7,946 nt of DNA, taken from the NCBI RefSeq assembly GCF_021648855.1, contig NZ_JAKJHX010000169.1:1-7946 (forward strand), written 5' to 3'. Both the position numbers and the translations under genes were made by a program. The first letter of the stretch is position 1. Each line of letters opens with the position of its first letter. Positions 1-5,540 of the stretch are shown here, piece by piece. A model generated the notes under the pieces. It saw only the letters and a program-made list of their open reading frames with translations. It did not search any database and was not told the DNA's origin. The DNA comes from Tychonema litorale BBK16 (lineage in GTDB: Bacteria; Cyanobacteriota; Cyanobacteriia; Cyanobacteriales; Microcoleaceae).

Positions 1-196
1 AATTGTAGATGTAGAGGACACGGCAATGCCGTTTCCCTACCGCGATCAATTGTAGATATAGAGGACACGGCAATGCCGTTTCCCTACCGCGATCAATTGT
101 AGATGTAGAGGACACGGCAATGCCGTTTCCCTACCGCGATTAATTGTAGATGTAGAGGACACGGCAATGCCGTTTCCCTACCGCGATCAATTGTAG
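1..196. repeat. Tandem array of a 47-bp palindromic repeat (four full copies plus a partial)
   Basis: Full units lie at 1-47, 48-94, 95-141 and 142-188, and a fifth breaks off after its first 8 bases (189-196). Units are almost identical, with single-base changes such as gatata for gatgta in unit 2 and a final T in unit 3. Each carries the near-perfect palindrome ACGGCA-A-TGCCGT, extended by an imperfect GTAG.../...CTAC stem, so each can form a hairpin. The array runs off the left edge, so its real length is unknown. A related element lies at 7838-7894, and 197-221 looks like a decayed copy. The array sits just past the stop of the minus-strand peptidase gene and could end its transcripts, but no T-tract supports that. 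Confidence 0.9.
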
Positions 197-221
197 GGAC
201 TAAGGCACTCGCCGTCTCCTC

Positions 222-1250
222 CTACTTCGAGATAAAATGAACCCAGAAATTCCCGTCAGGCATACAAACGTTGCGGATTAATCGCTCCGAATAATACAAG
301 TAGGAACCGCTAACAGTCGTATCATAGCCAGTAGCAAACCACTCTCCATAGGGATCGTGAACAAAAAATCCACCACTGTCATAGCCTACTACAACGATAA
401 TATGGCCGAAAGACGTGAAATATCCGTGGATCACAGCCGGATTCCCACTGGCTAGCCAATCTCTAACGTCCTGAATAGTTGCACTTTCTGTAAAGTAATC
501 TTGGGCTCCATAATCTTTAACAATCTTTGCTAAATCCAATGGTTCCCAGCGACTGTAACCTTTGGCGATCGCATATTCATAAAGTTCGTCTTCAAATTGC
601 CCGGTTTTTTTGCGTCGCGGAATCCTCAAAAAATCCAGACACATTGCTATGGAAGTTACATTACAAGAACCACTAGGATTATAAAAATTATCCATTTGGG
701 ATCTGTAAGGAACTCCAAGTCTGACAGTTGGCGGATTTACTTTGGGATAAAGCACAACGTTTTCTTGAGTTACTCGAACGTGTGCCCCAAAAATATACCA
801 AATCCCTGAACCTTTGAAAGACTCGTTGCGGAGAGCAACTCTCAGATGCCCACGAATCGGAGCAAAGGCAATCAATTCAAACTCTCTTCCTGCTGGTATT
901 GATTGTTTTTCCGCGTCGAGAAGTTGAGAAGTTGCGAGGGGTTTTGCTTTAAAAACGGTGTCTTTGAGGATTCTTAGTACGATCGGAGGTGTCGGAATTC
1001 CTCCCGGTTTGGTTTCGATCAGCTTTTCGGCTGTGATTGCTCCCAAAAAACCAGTTTCACCACACTTCATCAGGGTTTGAAACCGATGGAGGGCGGCGGT
1101 AGAGAGTGGCCCAAATAAGCCATCTACGGGGGGTTTTAGTAAACCCAAGTCAATCAGACGACTTTGAATTTGGCGGCTGAGGTCGTCATCAGCGGCGATC
1201 GCCCTCACATCATACCTAATTTTCGACTTTAGAAAGTTTTGTAATCTCAT
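222..1250 (-). CDS. C39-like cysteine peptidase with N-terminal peptidoglycan-binding domain
   Basis: This 342-aa protein has three parts. Residues about 21-80 look like a PG_binding_1 domain (IQSRLIDLGLL, VDGLFGPLSTAALHRFQ). Residues about 90-165 resemble the SH3-like domain often seen in cyanobacterial peptidases. Residues about 175-342 match the Peptidase_C39_2 fold. The expected catalytic residues are visible: Cys196 in GSCNVTSIAM, His283 in GHIIVVVGYD and Asp299 in VHDPYGEW. The family cleaves peptides by a papain-like mechanism; the wall-binding domain suggests peptidoglycan stem peptides or wall-associated proteins as substrate (inference). There is no ABC-transporter domain, so this is not a bacteriocin-processing exporter. 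No clear signal peptide or membrane segment is seen at the N terminus, which is odd for a wall enzyme. AGGTGG lies about 7 nt upstream of the ATG and supports this start. The gene stands alone. Confidence 0.85.
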   Translation of the reverse strand: MRLQNFLKSKIRYDVRAIAADDDLSRQIQSRLIDLGLLKPPVDGLFGPLSTAALHRFQTLMKCGETGFLGAITAEKLIETKPGGIPTPPIVLRILKDTVFKAKPLATSQLLDAEKQSIPAGREFELIAFAPIRGHLRVALRNESFKGSGIWYIFGAHVRVTQENVVLYPKVNPPTVRLGVPYRSQMDNFYNPSGSCNVTSIAMCLDFLRIPRRKKTGQFEDELYEYAIAKGYSRWEPLDLAKIVKDYGAQDYFTESATIQDVRDWLASGNPAVIHGYFTSFGHIIVVVGYDSGGFFVHDPYGEWFATGYDTTVSGSYLYYSERLIRNVCMPDGNFWVHFISK

Positions 1251-1273
1251 TCTTGCCCACCTATGTCAATCGA

Positions 1274-1300
1274 TTTAGATTTTAGATTTTAGATTTTAGA
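1274..1300. repeat. Short tandem heptamer repeat (TTTAGAT)n
   Basis: Three exact TTTAGAT copies at 1274-1294 are followed by a six-base partial copy. Similar runs with the same 7-bp period occur at 2975-3005 and, in the opposite orientation and more degenerate, at 6281-6308. Heptameric short tandem repeats in intergenic DNA are well known in filamentous cyanobacteria. All three runs here lie between genes. Confidence 0.85.
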
Positions 1301-1412
1301 CTTGAGGATTACGATCGCGATCGATCCGGTAGTTTGTAACTAAATTGCTCGATCGTCATAATTCTCAGCTTATACTCTCATAGAATTACGATTATTTTGC
1401 CGATCGCCCCTA

Positions 1413-1453
1413 CCTTAAAGGCTTTGTATTAATTCGATACAAAATCTTTAAGG
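1413..1453. repeat. Long imperfect hairpin, 17-bp arms
   Basis: CCTTAAAG (1413-1420) pairs with CTTTAAGG (1446-1453), and TTTGTAT (1423-1429) pairs with ATACAAA (1437-1443). Between these segments are a two-base GC/AT interruption (one possible G-U pair, one mismatch) and a 7-nt loop TAATTCG. It is too regular to be chance and could be a transcriptional stop for M16 transcripts or a remnant of a miniature element. There is no U-tract on either side typical of an intrinsic terminator. Confidence 0.7.
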
Positions 1454-1481
1454 CGGGACTCTAAGATTAGCTGTTTCATTC

Positions 1482-1552
1482 TTTGTAGGGGCAATCCCCC
1501 CGTGGTTGCCCTCATTGGTAATGGGTAGGCACGAGCGCACTACCCCTACAAA
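1482..1552. repeat. 71-bp element with 10-bp perfect terminal inverted repeats, MITE-like
   Basis: TTTGTAGGGG (1482-1491) and CCCCTACAAA (1543-1552) are exact inverse complements. The interior holds further short GC-rich complementary pieces (GGCAATCCCCCC, GGTTGCCC, GGGTAGGCACGAGCGC). The size, ends and lack of coding content fit a miniature palindromic repeat of the type scattered in Oscillatoriales genomes. It ends 35 bp past the M16 stop codon and may influence the 3' end of that transcript. No clear target-site duplication was seen. Confidence 0.65.
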
Positions 1553-1587
1553 ACCCTGATTTTCCTGAAAATGGAATAACCTTGCAA

Positions 1588-2907
1588 TCAGGAAGGGCGA
1601 ATCACAACTACCCCGATCGCATCAGGAGACAAATATTTGACAGCCGCATCCCGAATCTGGGTGGGAGTCAAAGCTTGGATATGAGCCGTGTAGTTAAGGG
1701 CGGGAGCGATATCTCCTACCATTGAGTGATAATAGCCATACAAACTTGCCCGATCGCTCGGAGTCTCATTCCCAAACACAAACCGATTCGCCACTTGGGT
1801 GCGGATGCGGGACATTTCAGCATCCGTCACCAATTCAGTTTGCAGAGTGCGAATGTGTCGGATGATGGCTGCTTCGACTTCCGGCAAGTTTTCCGCCGCC
1901 AAATGAGCAGAAATTGAGAACACGCCACCGAGTCGCTGAGTCATGTTGCTGACGGAAATTGACGAAACCAGCCCCTTATCTTCACGCAACTCTTGAACCA
2001 AACGAGTTGTGCGCCCGTGGCCCAAGATTGTCGCCAAAACATCCAGGGCATAGGTTTCGGAGATATCAACAAAACCCGGTGCACGCCACATCATCATCAA
2101 TCTGGCTTGTTGGAGGGAAGTATCGACAAACTCGCGACGGACTGTTTCTGTAAACGGCGATTCTTTGGAGTATGTCGGTGTTTCAGATTCTGACTGAATT
2201 TTGGCAGCAGCCAAATCTATGTTGCCATTTTGTGCTGTACCCTTTGCCGCAAAACTATCTGCCACAATTTGAATTAATTGATCCACAGGCAAATTCCCCA
2301 CAGCAACTGCTGTCATGGCGCTGGGCTGATATCTGCTGCTGTGGAAATCCCGCATTTGTTGGGCTGTCAGGTTTTCGATCACCGAACTAGGGCCAAGTAC
2401 GGGACGGCGATAGGGTAGGGATTCAAAGGCTAGTTCGACCGATCGCTGATAGGTACGACGACCAGGATTATCTTCGGAGCGTCTAATCTCTTCTAATACT
2501 ACCAGTCGTTCGCGATCGAAGGCATCGTCGGGAATGCTGGCATTTAGCAACACATCGACTTGCAGGGGAGCTAATTCAGCAAAGTCTTTGGGGGCTGTGG
2601 TGATGTAGTAATTGGTGTAATCCTGACTGGTGGCGGCGTTGGTGACTGCGCCCCGTTGTTCGATCGCAGCCTCAAATTCTCCGCTTTTGATACTGGGAGT
2701 CCCCTTAAAAATCATGTGCTCTAAAAAGTGAGCCATCCCGTTGATTTCGTCGGATTCGACGGCGGAGCCCAAGTTCACCCAAATGCTGAGGTTAACGGCA
2801 TCAACGGGCAGGTGTTCGGCGATGACTGTCAGCCCATTGGGGAAATGGCGGATGGTTGGGGCGTTGATGGGCGATCGGGCTGAGGGTTTGAGCAGGGTTG
2901 ATGTCAT
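1588..2907 (-). CDS. M16 family zinc metallopeptidase (processing-protease-like)
   Basis: This 439-aa protein has the normal length for one bacterial M16B subunit. The inverted zinc motif HxxEH is present as His60-Phe-Leu-Glu63-His64 within GMAHFLEHMIFKGT. The third ligand, 76 residues later, is Glu140 in RLVVLEEIRRSED, and Glu133 is the second acidic residue usually found seven positions before it. So this is a catalytic-type subunit. Residues about 27-165 form the Peptidase_M16 domain and about 185-370 the M16_C domain, with the glycine-rich LGHGRTTRL segment near 295-303. The family degrades or processes peptides in a clam-shell chamber built from two such halves. Cyanobacteria often encode M16 subunits in pairs; no partner is within this window. 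No signal peptide is seen. The ATG has no clear Shine-Dalgarno site. Confidence 0.92.
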   Translation of the reverse strand: MTSTLLKPSARSPINAPTIRHFPNGLTVIAEHLPVDAVNLSIWVNLGSAVESDEINGMAHFLEHMIFKGTPSIKSGEFEAAIEQRGAVTNAATSQDYTNYYITTAPKDFAELAPLQVDVLLNASIPDDAFDRERLVVLEEIRRSEDNPGRRTYQRSVELAFESLPYRRPVLGPSSVIENLTAQQMRDFHSSRYQPSAMTAVAVGNLPVDQLIQIVADSFAAKGTAQNGNIDLAAAKIQSESETPTYSKESPFTETVRREFVDTSLQQARLMMMWRAPGFVDISETYALDVLATILGHGRTTRLVQELREDKGLVSSISVSNMTQRLGGVFSISAHLAAENLPEVEAAIIRHIRTLQTELVTDAEMSRIRTQVANRFVFGNETPSDRASLYGYYHSMVGDIAPALNYTAHIQALTPTQIRDAAVKYLSPDAIGVVVIRPS

Positions 2908-2974
2908 TTGGCTTTTTGGTTTGATCTTATTCTCTCTATCTTAAATGGCTTTTAAGGAAGTCATCCGTGATGGG

Positions 2975-3005
2975 ATTTTAGATTTTAGATTTGGGATTTT
3001 GGATT
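2975..3005. repeat. Degenerate heptamer repeat (ATTTTAG/ATTTTGG)n
   Basis: The units ATTTTAG, ATTTTAG, ATTTGGG and ATTTTGG follow each other at a 7-bp period, then ATT. It is the same class of repeat as at 1274-1300. It lies in the 268-bp spacer between the divergent M16 and RusA genes, which otherwise holds a small inverted repeat (2940-2956, CTTAAA/TTTAAG) and the RusA promoter. Confidence 0.75.
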
Positions 3006-3089
3006 GATCCCCAATTCATGTGGCGGCTGGTGGCTGGTGTGGATGTCGCGCAGGGGCGATCGGGTAAATCATTACGATCTACAAAAAAG

Positions 3090-3118
3090 TTGATTTGTTA
3101 AAAGTTACAAGTTATAGT
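3090..3118 (+). promoter_or_regulatory. Predicted sigma70-type promoter of the RusA operon
   Basis: TTGATT (3090-3095) and TATAGT (3113-3118) are separated by exactly 17 nt, matching 4 of 6 and 5 of 6 consensus positions. The predicted transcript start near 3125 leaves a leader of about 50 nt before the GGAG ribosome site and ATG of the RusA gene. It is the best hexamer pair in this spacer and is oriented only towards the RusA/REase pair. Confidence 0.55.
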
Positions 3119-3175
3119 CGTGTGTGAATTTAGCCTGTAATCCCTGCTTTTCGCATTCAAGTTTCGGAGTTGCAA

Positions 3176-3571
3176 ATGCAATTTGAGTTTCTCATTCCAA
3201 AACGTCCTGTATCTTTACAAACCAGGCAGAGAAGCAAGCTACAGAATTGGCAAGCATTTGTGCGTGCAGAAGCATTAAAAACTTGGGTAGGAGCTCCTTA
3301 TTCAGGAAATGTTCATTTAACTTTAGTGTACCTTTATGATGCTGACCCAGTTGACACAGACAATATCATAAAGCCCATACAGGATGCACTAATTGGGTTA
3401 GTTTATGAGGATGATTCACTTGTCACAGATGTGGAGTCGCATCGCCGCTCACTTAGTGATACGTTTGACGTTACTTTATGTCCATTATTGTTGGTCCGTG
3501 GCATAATATCTGGCAGCGACTGCGTTTACGTTAGAATAAATTCAGCAAAAGCATTAGAGAGTTATCTATGA
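3176..3571 (+). CDS. RusA-family Holliday junction resolvase
   Basis: This 131-aa protein is about the size of E. coli RusA (120 aa). The RusA signature is plain: VDTDNIIKPIQDAL followed by YEDDSLV. Counting from the ATG, the acidic metal ligands are Asp60, Asp62 and Asp79/Asp80, with Lys66 at the spacing of the essential lysine of RusA (D-x-D-x3-K). Family members are Mg-dependent dimers that cut four-way DNA junctions symmetrically; most are phage- or prophage-borne. The start is the ATG at 3176, with GGAG (3166-3169) six bases upstream; an in-frame TTG at 3170 touches that GGAG and cannot be the start. The 3' end overlaps the next gene by ATGA, so the two are probably translationally coupled. 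The gene is AT-rich compared with its neighbours and has no phage genes around it, so it looks like part of an accessory module. Confidence 0.88.
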   Translation: MQFEFLIPKRPVSLQTRQRSKLQNWQAFVRAEALKTWVGAPYSGNVHLTLVYLYDADPVDTDNIIKPIQDALIGLVYEDDSLVTDVESHRRSLSDTFDVTLCPLLLVRGIISGSDCVYVRINSAKALESYL

Positions 3572-4236
3572 CCGCTAAATTAATACACGACAAATCAGTG
3601 TCTAAAATTGCCGACAAATACCGACAACAAGGCTATACAGTATTGGCTGACCCTGAACCAGAAGACATCCCTTTCGATTTAGGGACATATCGTCCAAATT
3701 TGATTGTCAAAAAGAACGAATCCGAAGGTTACATAATCGAATTCAAACGTTCTGCCAGACAAACATCCATAGACAGGTTGAAAGAAATTGCTGAAATAGT
3801 CTCTGAAAATAAAGGCTGGCGTTTCTTATTAATTACTGAAGATGCTTTACTGAAAGACGAAGACAATGAAGTAAATCTATTATCTTGGGAACAAGTTTTT
3901 AGTAGAAAAACACAGGGTGAACGCCTAATTTCATTAGGAGAAAATGAAGGCGCTTTTCTATCACTTTGGGGGACAATTGAAGCACTCCTGCGTAGACGAG
4001 CTGAGGAAGTTACTATTCCCATTGAAAGATTTCCAACTGTATCTCTAATCAAACATATGTATTCCCAAGGAGAACTTTCAATCGAAGAGTACGATCGCGC
4101 CATGTTGCTTTTAAGCGTGAGAAATCGATTTATTCATGGATTTCAAACTCCAGAAATCAATGAATCTGTATCTGAATTGCTCGTCCTTGTCAATGAATTG
4201 ATTAGCTTATGGGCACCTTCAACGGCCTTGCAATAG
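3568..4236 (+). CDS. Putative PD-(D/E)XK-like nuclease fused to a HEPN-like domain
   Basis: This 222-aa protein is not one I can name. Residues about 15-112 look like a restriction-endonuclease fold: YRPNLIVKK, then GYIIEFKR, i.e. a P-(N/D)...E58-x-K60 pattern followed by an alpha helix and the strand WRFLLIT. Asn44 stands where the motif normally has Asp, so activity is uncertain. Residues about 125-215 are helical and contain SVRNRFIHGF, an R-N-x3-H arrangement (Arg185, Asn186, His190) that fits the Rx4-6H motif of HEPN RNases, where a polar residue after Arg is typical. The start overlaps the RusA stop (ATGA), so the pair should be co-translated. The last six codons and the stop lie inside the oppositely oriented Uma2 gene. 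A defence, toxin or DNA-repair partner role is inference; REase_AHJR-like plus HEPN families are what I would test first. Confidence 0.6.
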   Translation: MTAKLIHDKSVSKIADKYRQQGYTVLADPEPEDIPFDLGTYRPNLIVKKNESEGYIIEFKRSARQTSIDRLKEIAEIVSENKGWRFLLITEDALLKDEDNEVNLLSWEQVFSRKTQGERLISLGENEGAFLSLWGTIEALLRRRAEEVTIPIERFPTVSLIKHMYSQGELSIEEYDRAMLLLSVRNRFIHGFQTPEINESVSELLVLVNELISLWAPSTALQ

Positions 4237-4788
4237 TCGTTCAGCAGTTAGTTCCAACACGCCCAAAACCGGAGATACAATCGCACTTTCACCCGTATAC
4301 ACAATCTCTTCATACAAACCCTCAACCCACTCCAACACCGTCACCCGTTGCTGTATCGGGTCAACAATCCAATACTCTGGAATCCCGCGCGTCGCATACT
4401 CAGAACGTTTGTAGCGATAATCTCGATTTTCTTGATGAGGACTCACCACTTCTACTACCAGCAATGGCGGTGGCATATCACTCATAATAGTCGATCGGCT
4501 ACTTCCCTCCAAAGCCATAGCCAATTCCTCCGATAACACCATCACATCTGGTAAACGACTCCCAGCCCGCGAACTACTCACCACAATTTCAGTCTTCATC
4601 GTCAATCGATGAGATGGAATACCATGTTGTGAAAAGTATATCAAGAGAAATGTCGCAATTCGGCAATTGAGTTGGCTTTCTGGGGGCATAACAATCAGTT
4701 CTCCATTTTCCAGTTCGTACCGAGTATCTGTACCATCATCAAAGTTCAGATACTCTTCAAGGCTCATTTTTTGGGATGCAACGGTCAT
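4219..4788 (-). CDS. Uma2 family (DUF820) putative endonuclease, copy 1 of 3
   Basis: This 189-aa protein has the usual Uma2 length and features: a YELENGEL segment with Glu25, RLPDVMVL with Asp81, and VVEVVSPHQENRDYRYKRSEY with Glu113 and a later Lys127, ending in the hallmark GIPEYWIVDP. These fit the PD-(D/E)XK fold with a displaced lysine. Uma2 proteins are strongly amplified in cyanobacteria; their substrate and role are not established. This copy is the most downstream of three minus-strand tandem copies and probably shares their transcript. Its last codons (LTAERLLQGR) differ from the LTASRLLQGS of the other two. The 3' end overlaps the convergent REase/HEPN gene by 18 bp. GAGG (4799-4802) is 10 nt before the ATG. 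Confidence 0.9.
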   Translation of the reverse strand: MTVASQKMSLEEYLNFDDGTDTRYELENGELIVMPPESQLNCRIATFLLIYFSQHGIPSHRLTMKTEIVVSSSRAGSRLPDVMVLSEELAMALEGSSRSTIMSDMPPPLLVVEVVSPHQENRDYRYKRSEYATRGIPEYWIVDPIQQRVTVLEWVEGLYEEIVYTGESAIVSPVLGVLELTAERLLQGR

Positions 4789-4879
4789 AGCAACTACGCC
4801 TCTGCTAAAAATTGTTCAAGTGTACTCATCATTTTAACAAGATATCTAACTAATCTAAAATTGAATCTCACCCACTTTT
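4789..4879 (-). repeat. 91-bp intergenic part of the 661-bp duplication unit, first copy
   Basis: This spacer between Uma2 copies 1 and 2 looks base-for-base identical to 5450-5540 between copies 2 and 3. It contains an 11-codon upstream reading frame and the GAGG ribosome site for copy 1. The promoter-like hexamers seen before copy 3 are absent, so copies 1 and 2 are likely to be read through from copy 3. Confidence 0.85.
4794..4829 (-). other. 11-codon upstream reading frame before Uma2 copy 1
   Basis: An ATG-to-TAG frame encodes MSTLEQFLAEA and stops 5 nt before the Uma2 ATG. The GAGG ribosome site of Uma2 lies inside its last codons, so translation of one could affect the other. It is repeated before copies 2 (5455-5490) and 3 (6116-6151). 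No good ribosome site precedes its own ATG, so it may simply be non-coding leader. Confidence 0.3.
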
Positions 4880-5449
4880 TCAACTCCCTTGCAATAGCCG
4901 TGAAGCCGTCAATTCCAACACGCCCAACACAGGAGATACGATCACATTCTCACCCGTATACACAACCTCTTCATACAAACCCTCAACCCACTCCAACACC
5001 GTCACCCGCTGTTGTATGGGGTCCACAATCCAATACTCTGGAATTCTTCGCGCCGCATACTCAGAACGTTTGTAGCGATAATCTCGATTTTCTTGATGAG
5101 GACTCACCACTTCTACTACCAGCAATGGCGGTGGCATATCACTCATAATAGTCGATCGCTTACTTCCCTTCAAAGCCGTAGCTAATTCCTCCGATAGCAC
5201 CATCAAATCCGGTAAACGACTCCCAGCCCGTGAACTACTCACCACAATTTCAGCCCCAACTCTCAATCGATAAGATGGAATACCCTTTTGCAAGAATAGA
5301 GCTAATAGAAATATCGCAATTCGCTGATTCAGATCGCTTTCTGGGGGCATAACAATCAGTTCTCCATTTTCCAGTTCGTACCGAGTATCTGTACCATCAT
5401 CAAAGTTCAGATACTCTTCAAGGCTCATTTTTTGGGATGCAACGGTCAT
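4880..5449 (-). CDS. Uma2 family (DUF820) putative endonuclease, copy 2 of 3
   Basis: This 189-aa Uma2 protein has the same catalytic framework as copy 1: Glu25, Asp81 (RLPDLMVL), Glu113, Lys127 and an IPEYWIVDP end. It is the most divergent of the three. Differences concentrate at residues 39-67 (DLNQRIAIFLLALFLQKG, then RLRVGAEIV where the others have RLTMKTEIV). Others are ALKGSK for ALEGSS, AARRIPEYW for ATRGIPEYW and GENVIV for GE/KSAIV. It shares SSSRAGSRLPD with copy 1 but the C-terminal LTASRLLQGS with copy 3, a mosaic pattern. No frameshift or missing active-site residue is seen, so it is probably functional. Confidence 0.9.
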   Translation of the reverse strand: MTVASQKMSLEEYLNFDDGTDTRYELENGELIVMPPESDLNQRIAIFLLALFLQKGIPSYRLRVGAEIVVSSSRAGSRLPDLMVLSEELATALKGSKRSTIMSDMPPPLLVVEVVSPHQENRDYRYKRSEYAARRIPEYWIVDPIQQRVTVLEWVEGLYEEVVYTGENVIVSPVLGVLELTASRLLQGS

Positions 5450-5540
5450 AGCAACTACGCCTCTGCTAAAAATTGTTCAAGTGTACTCATCATTTTAACA
5501 AGATATCTAACTAATCTAAAATTGAATCTCACCCACTTTT
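5450..5540 (-). repeat. 91-bp intergenic part of the 661-bp duplication unit, second copy
   Basis: Appears identical to 4789-4879. The start codons of the three Uma2 genes are spaced exactly 661 bp apart (4788, 5449, 6110), so gene plus spacer was duplicated as one unit. Full identity here, against many changes inside the genes, argues for recent duplication or ongoing homogenisation. Confidence 0.85.
5455..5490 (-). other. 11-codon upstream reading frame before Uma2 copy 2
   Basis: Same frame and sequence as at 4794-4829 (MSTLEQFLAEA), ending 5 nt before the ATG of copy 2. Because the whole spacer is duplicated, its presence here is not independent evidence of selection. Confidence 0.3.

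Larger units (their letters stand above)
1251..1587. other. Gene-free spacer between the M16 and C39 peptidase genes
   Basis: This 337-bp stretch has no credible coding sequence. It holds three repeat structures listed separately: a TTTAGAT heptamer run (1274-1300), a long hairpin (1413-1453) and a short inverted-repeat element (1482-1552). Partial HIP1-like CGATCG clusters occur at 1312-1326. Both flanking genes are on the minus strand, so it should contain the promoter of the C39 gene and any terminator of the M16 gene, but no promoter hexamer pair here is convincing. Confidence 0.7.

Noticed and set aside
1..196. CRISPR array
   Set aside because: The repeated units are directly abutting with no unique spacers, and each unit is itself palindromic.
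3170..3175. TTG start for the RusA gene
   Set aside because: It abuts the GGAG ribosome site (3166-3169) with no spacing; the ATG at 3176 is well placed.
3729..4103. 124-codon minus-strand frame opposite the REase/HEPN gene
   Set aside because: It matches no family I recognise and lies wholly within a better supported plus-strand gene coupled to RusA.
3176..4236. Prophage fragment, because RusA is often phage-borne
   Set aside because: No integrase, replication, structural or lysis genes and no attachment-site duplication are visible around it.
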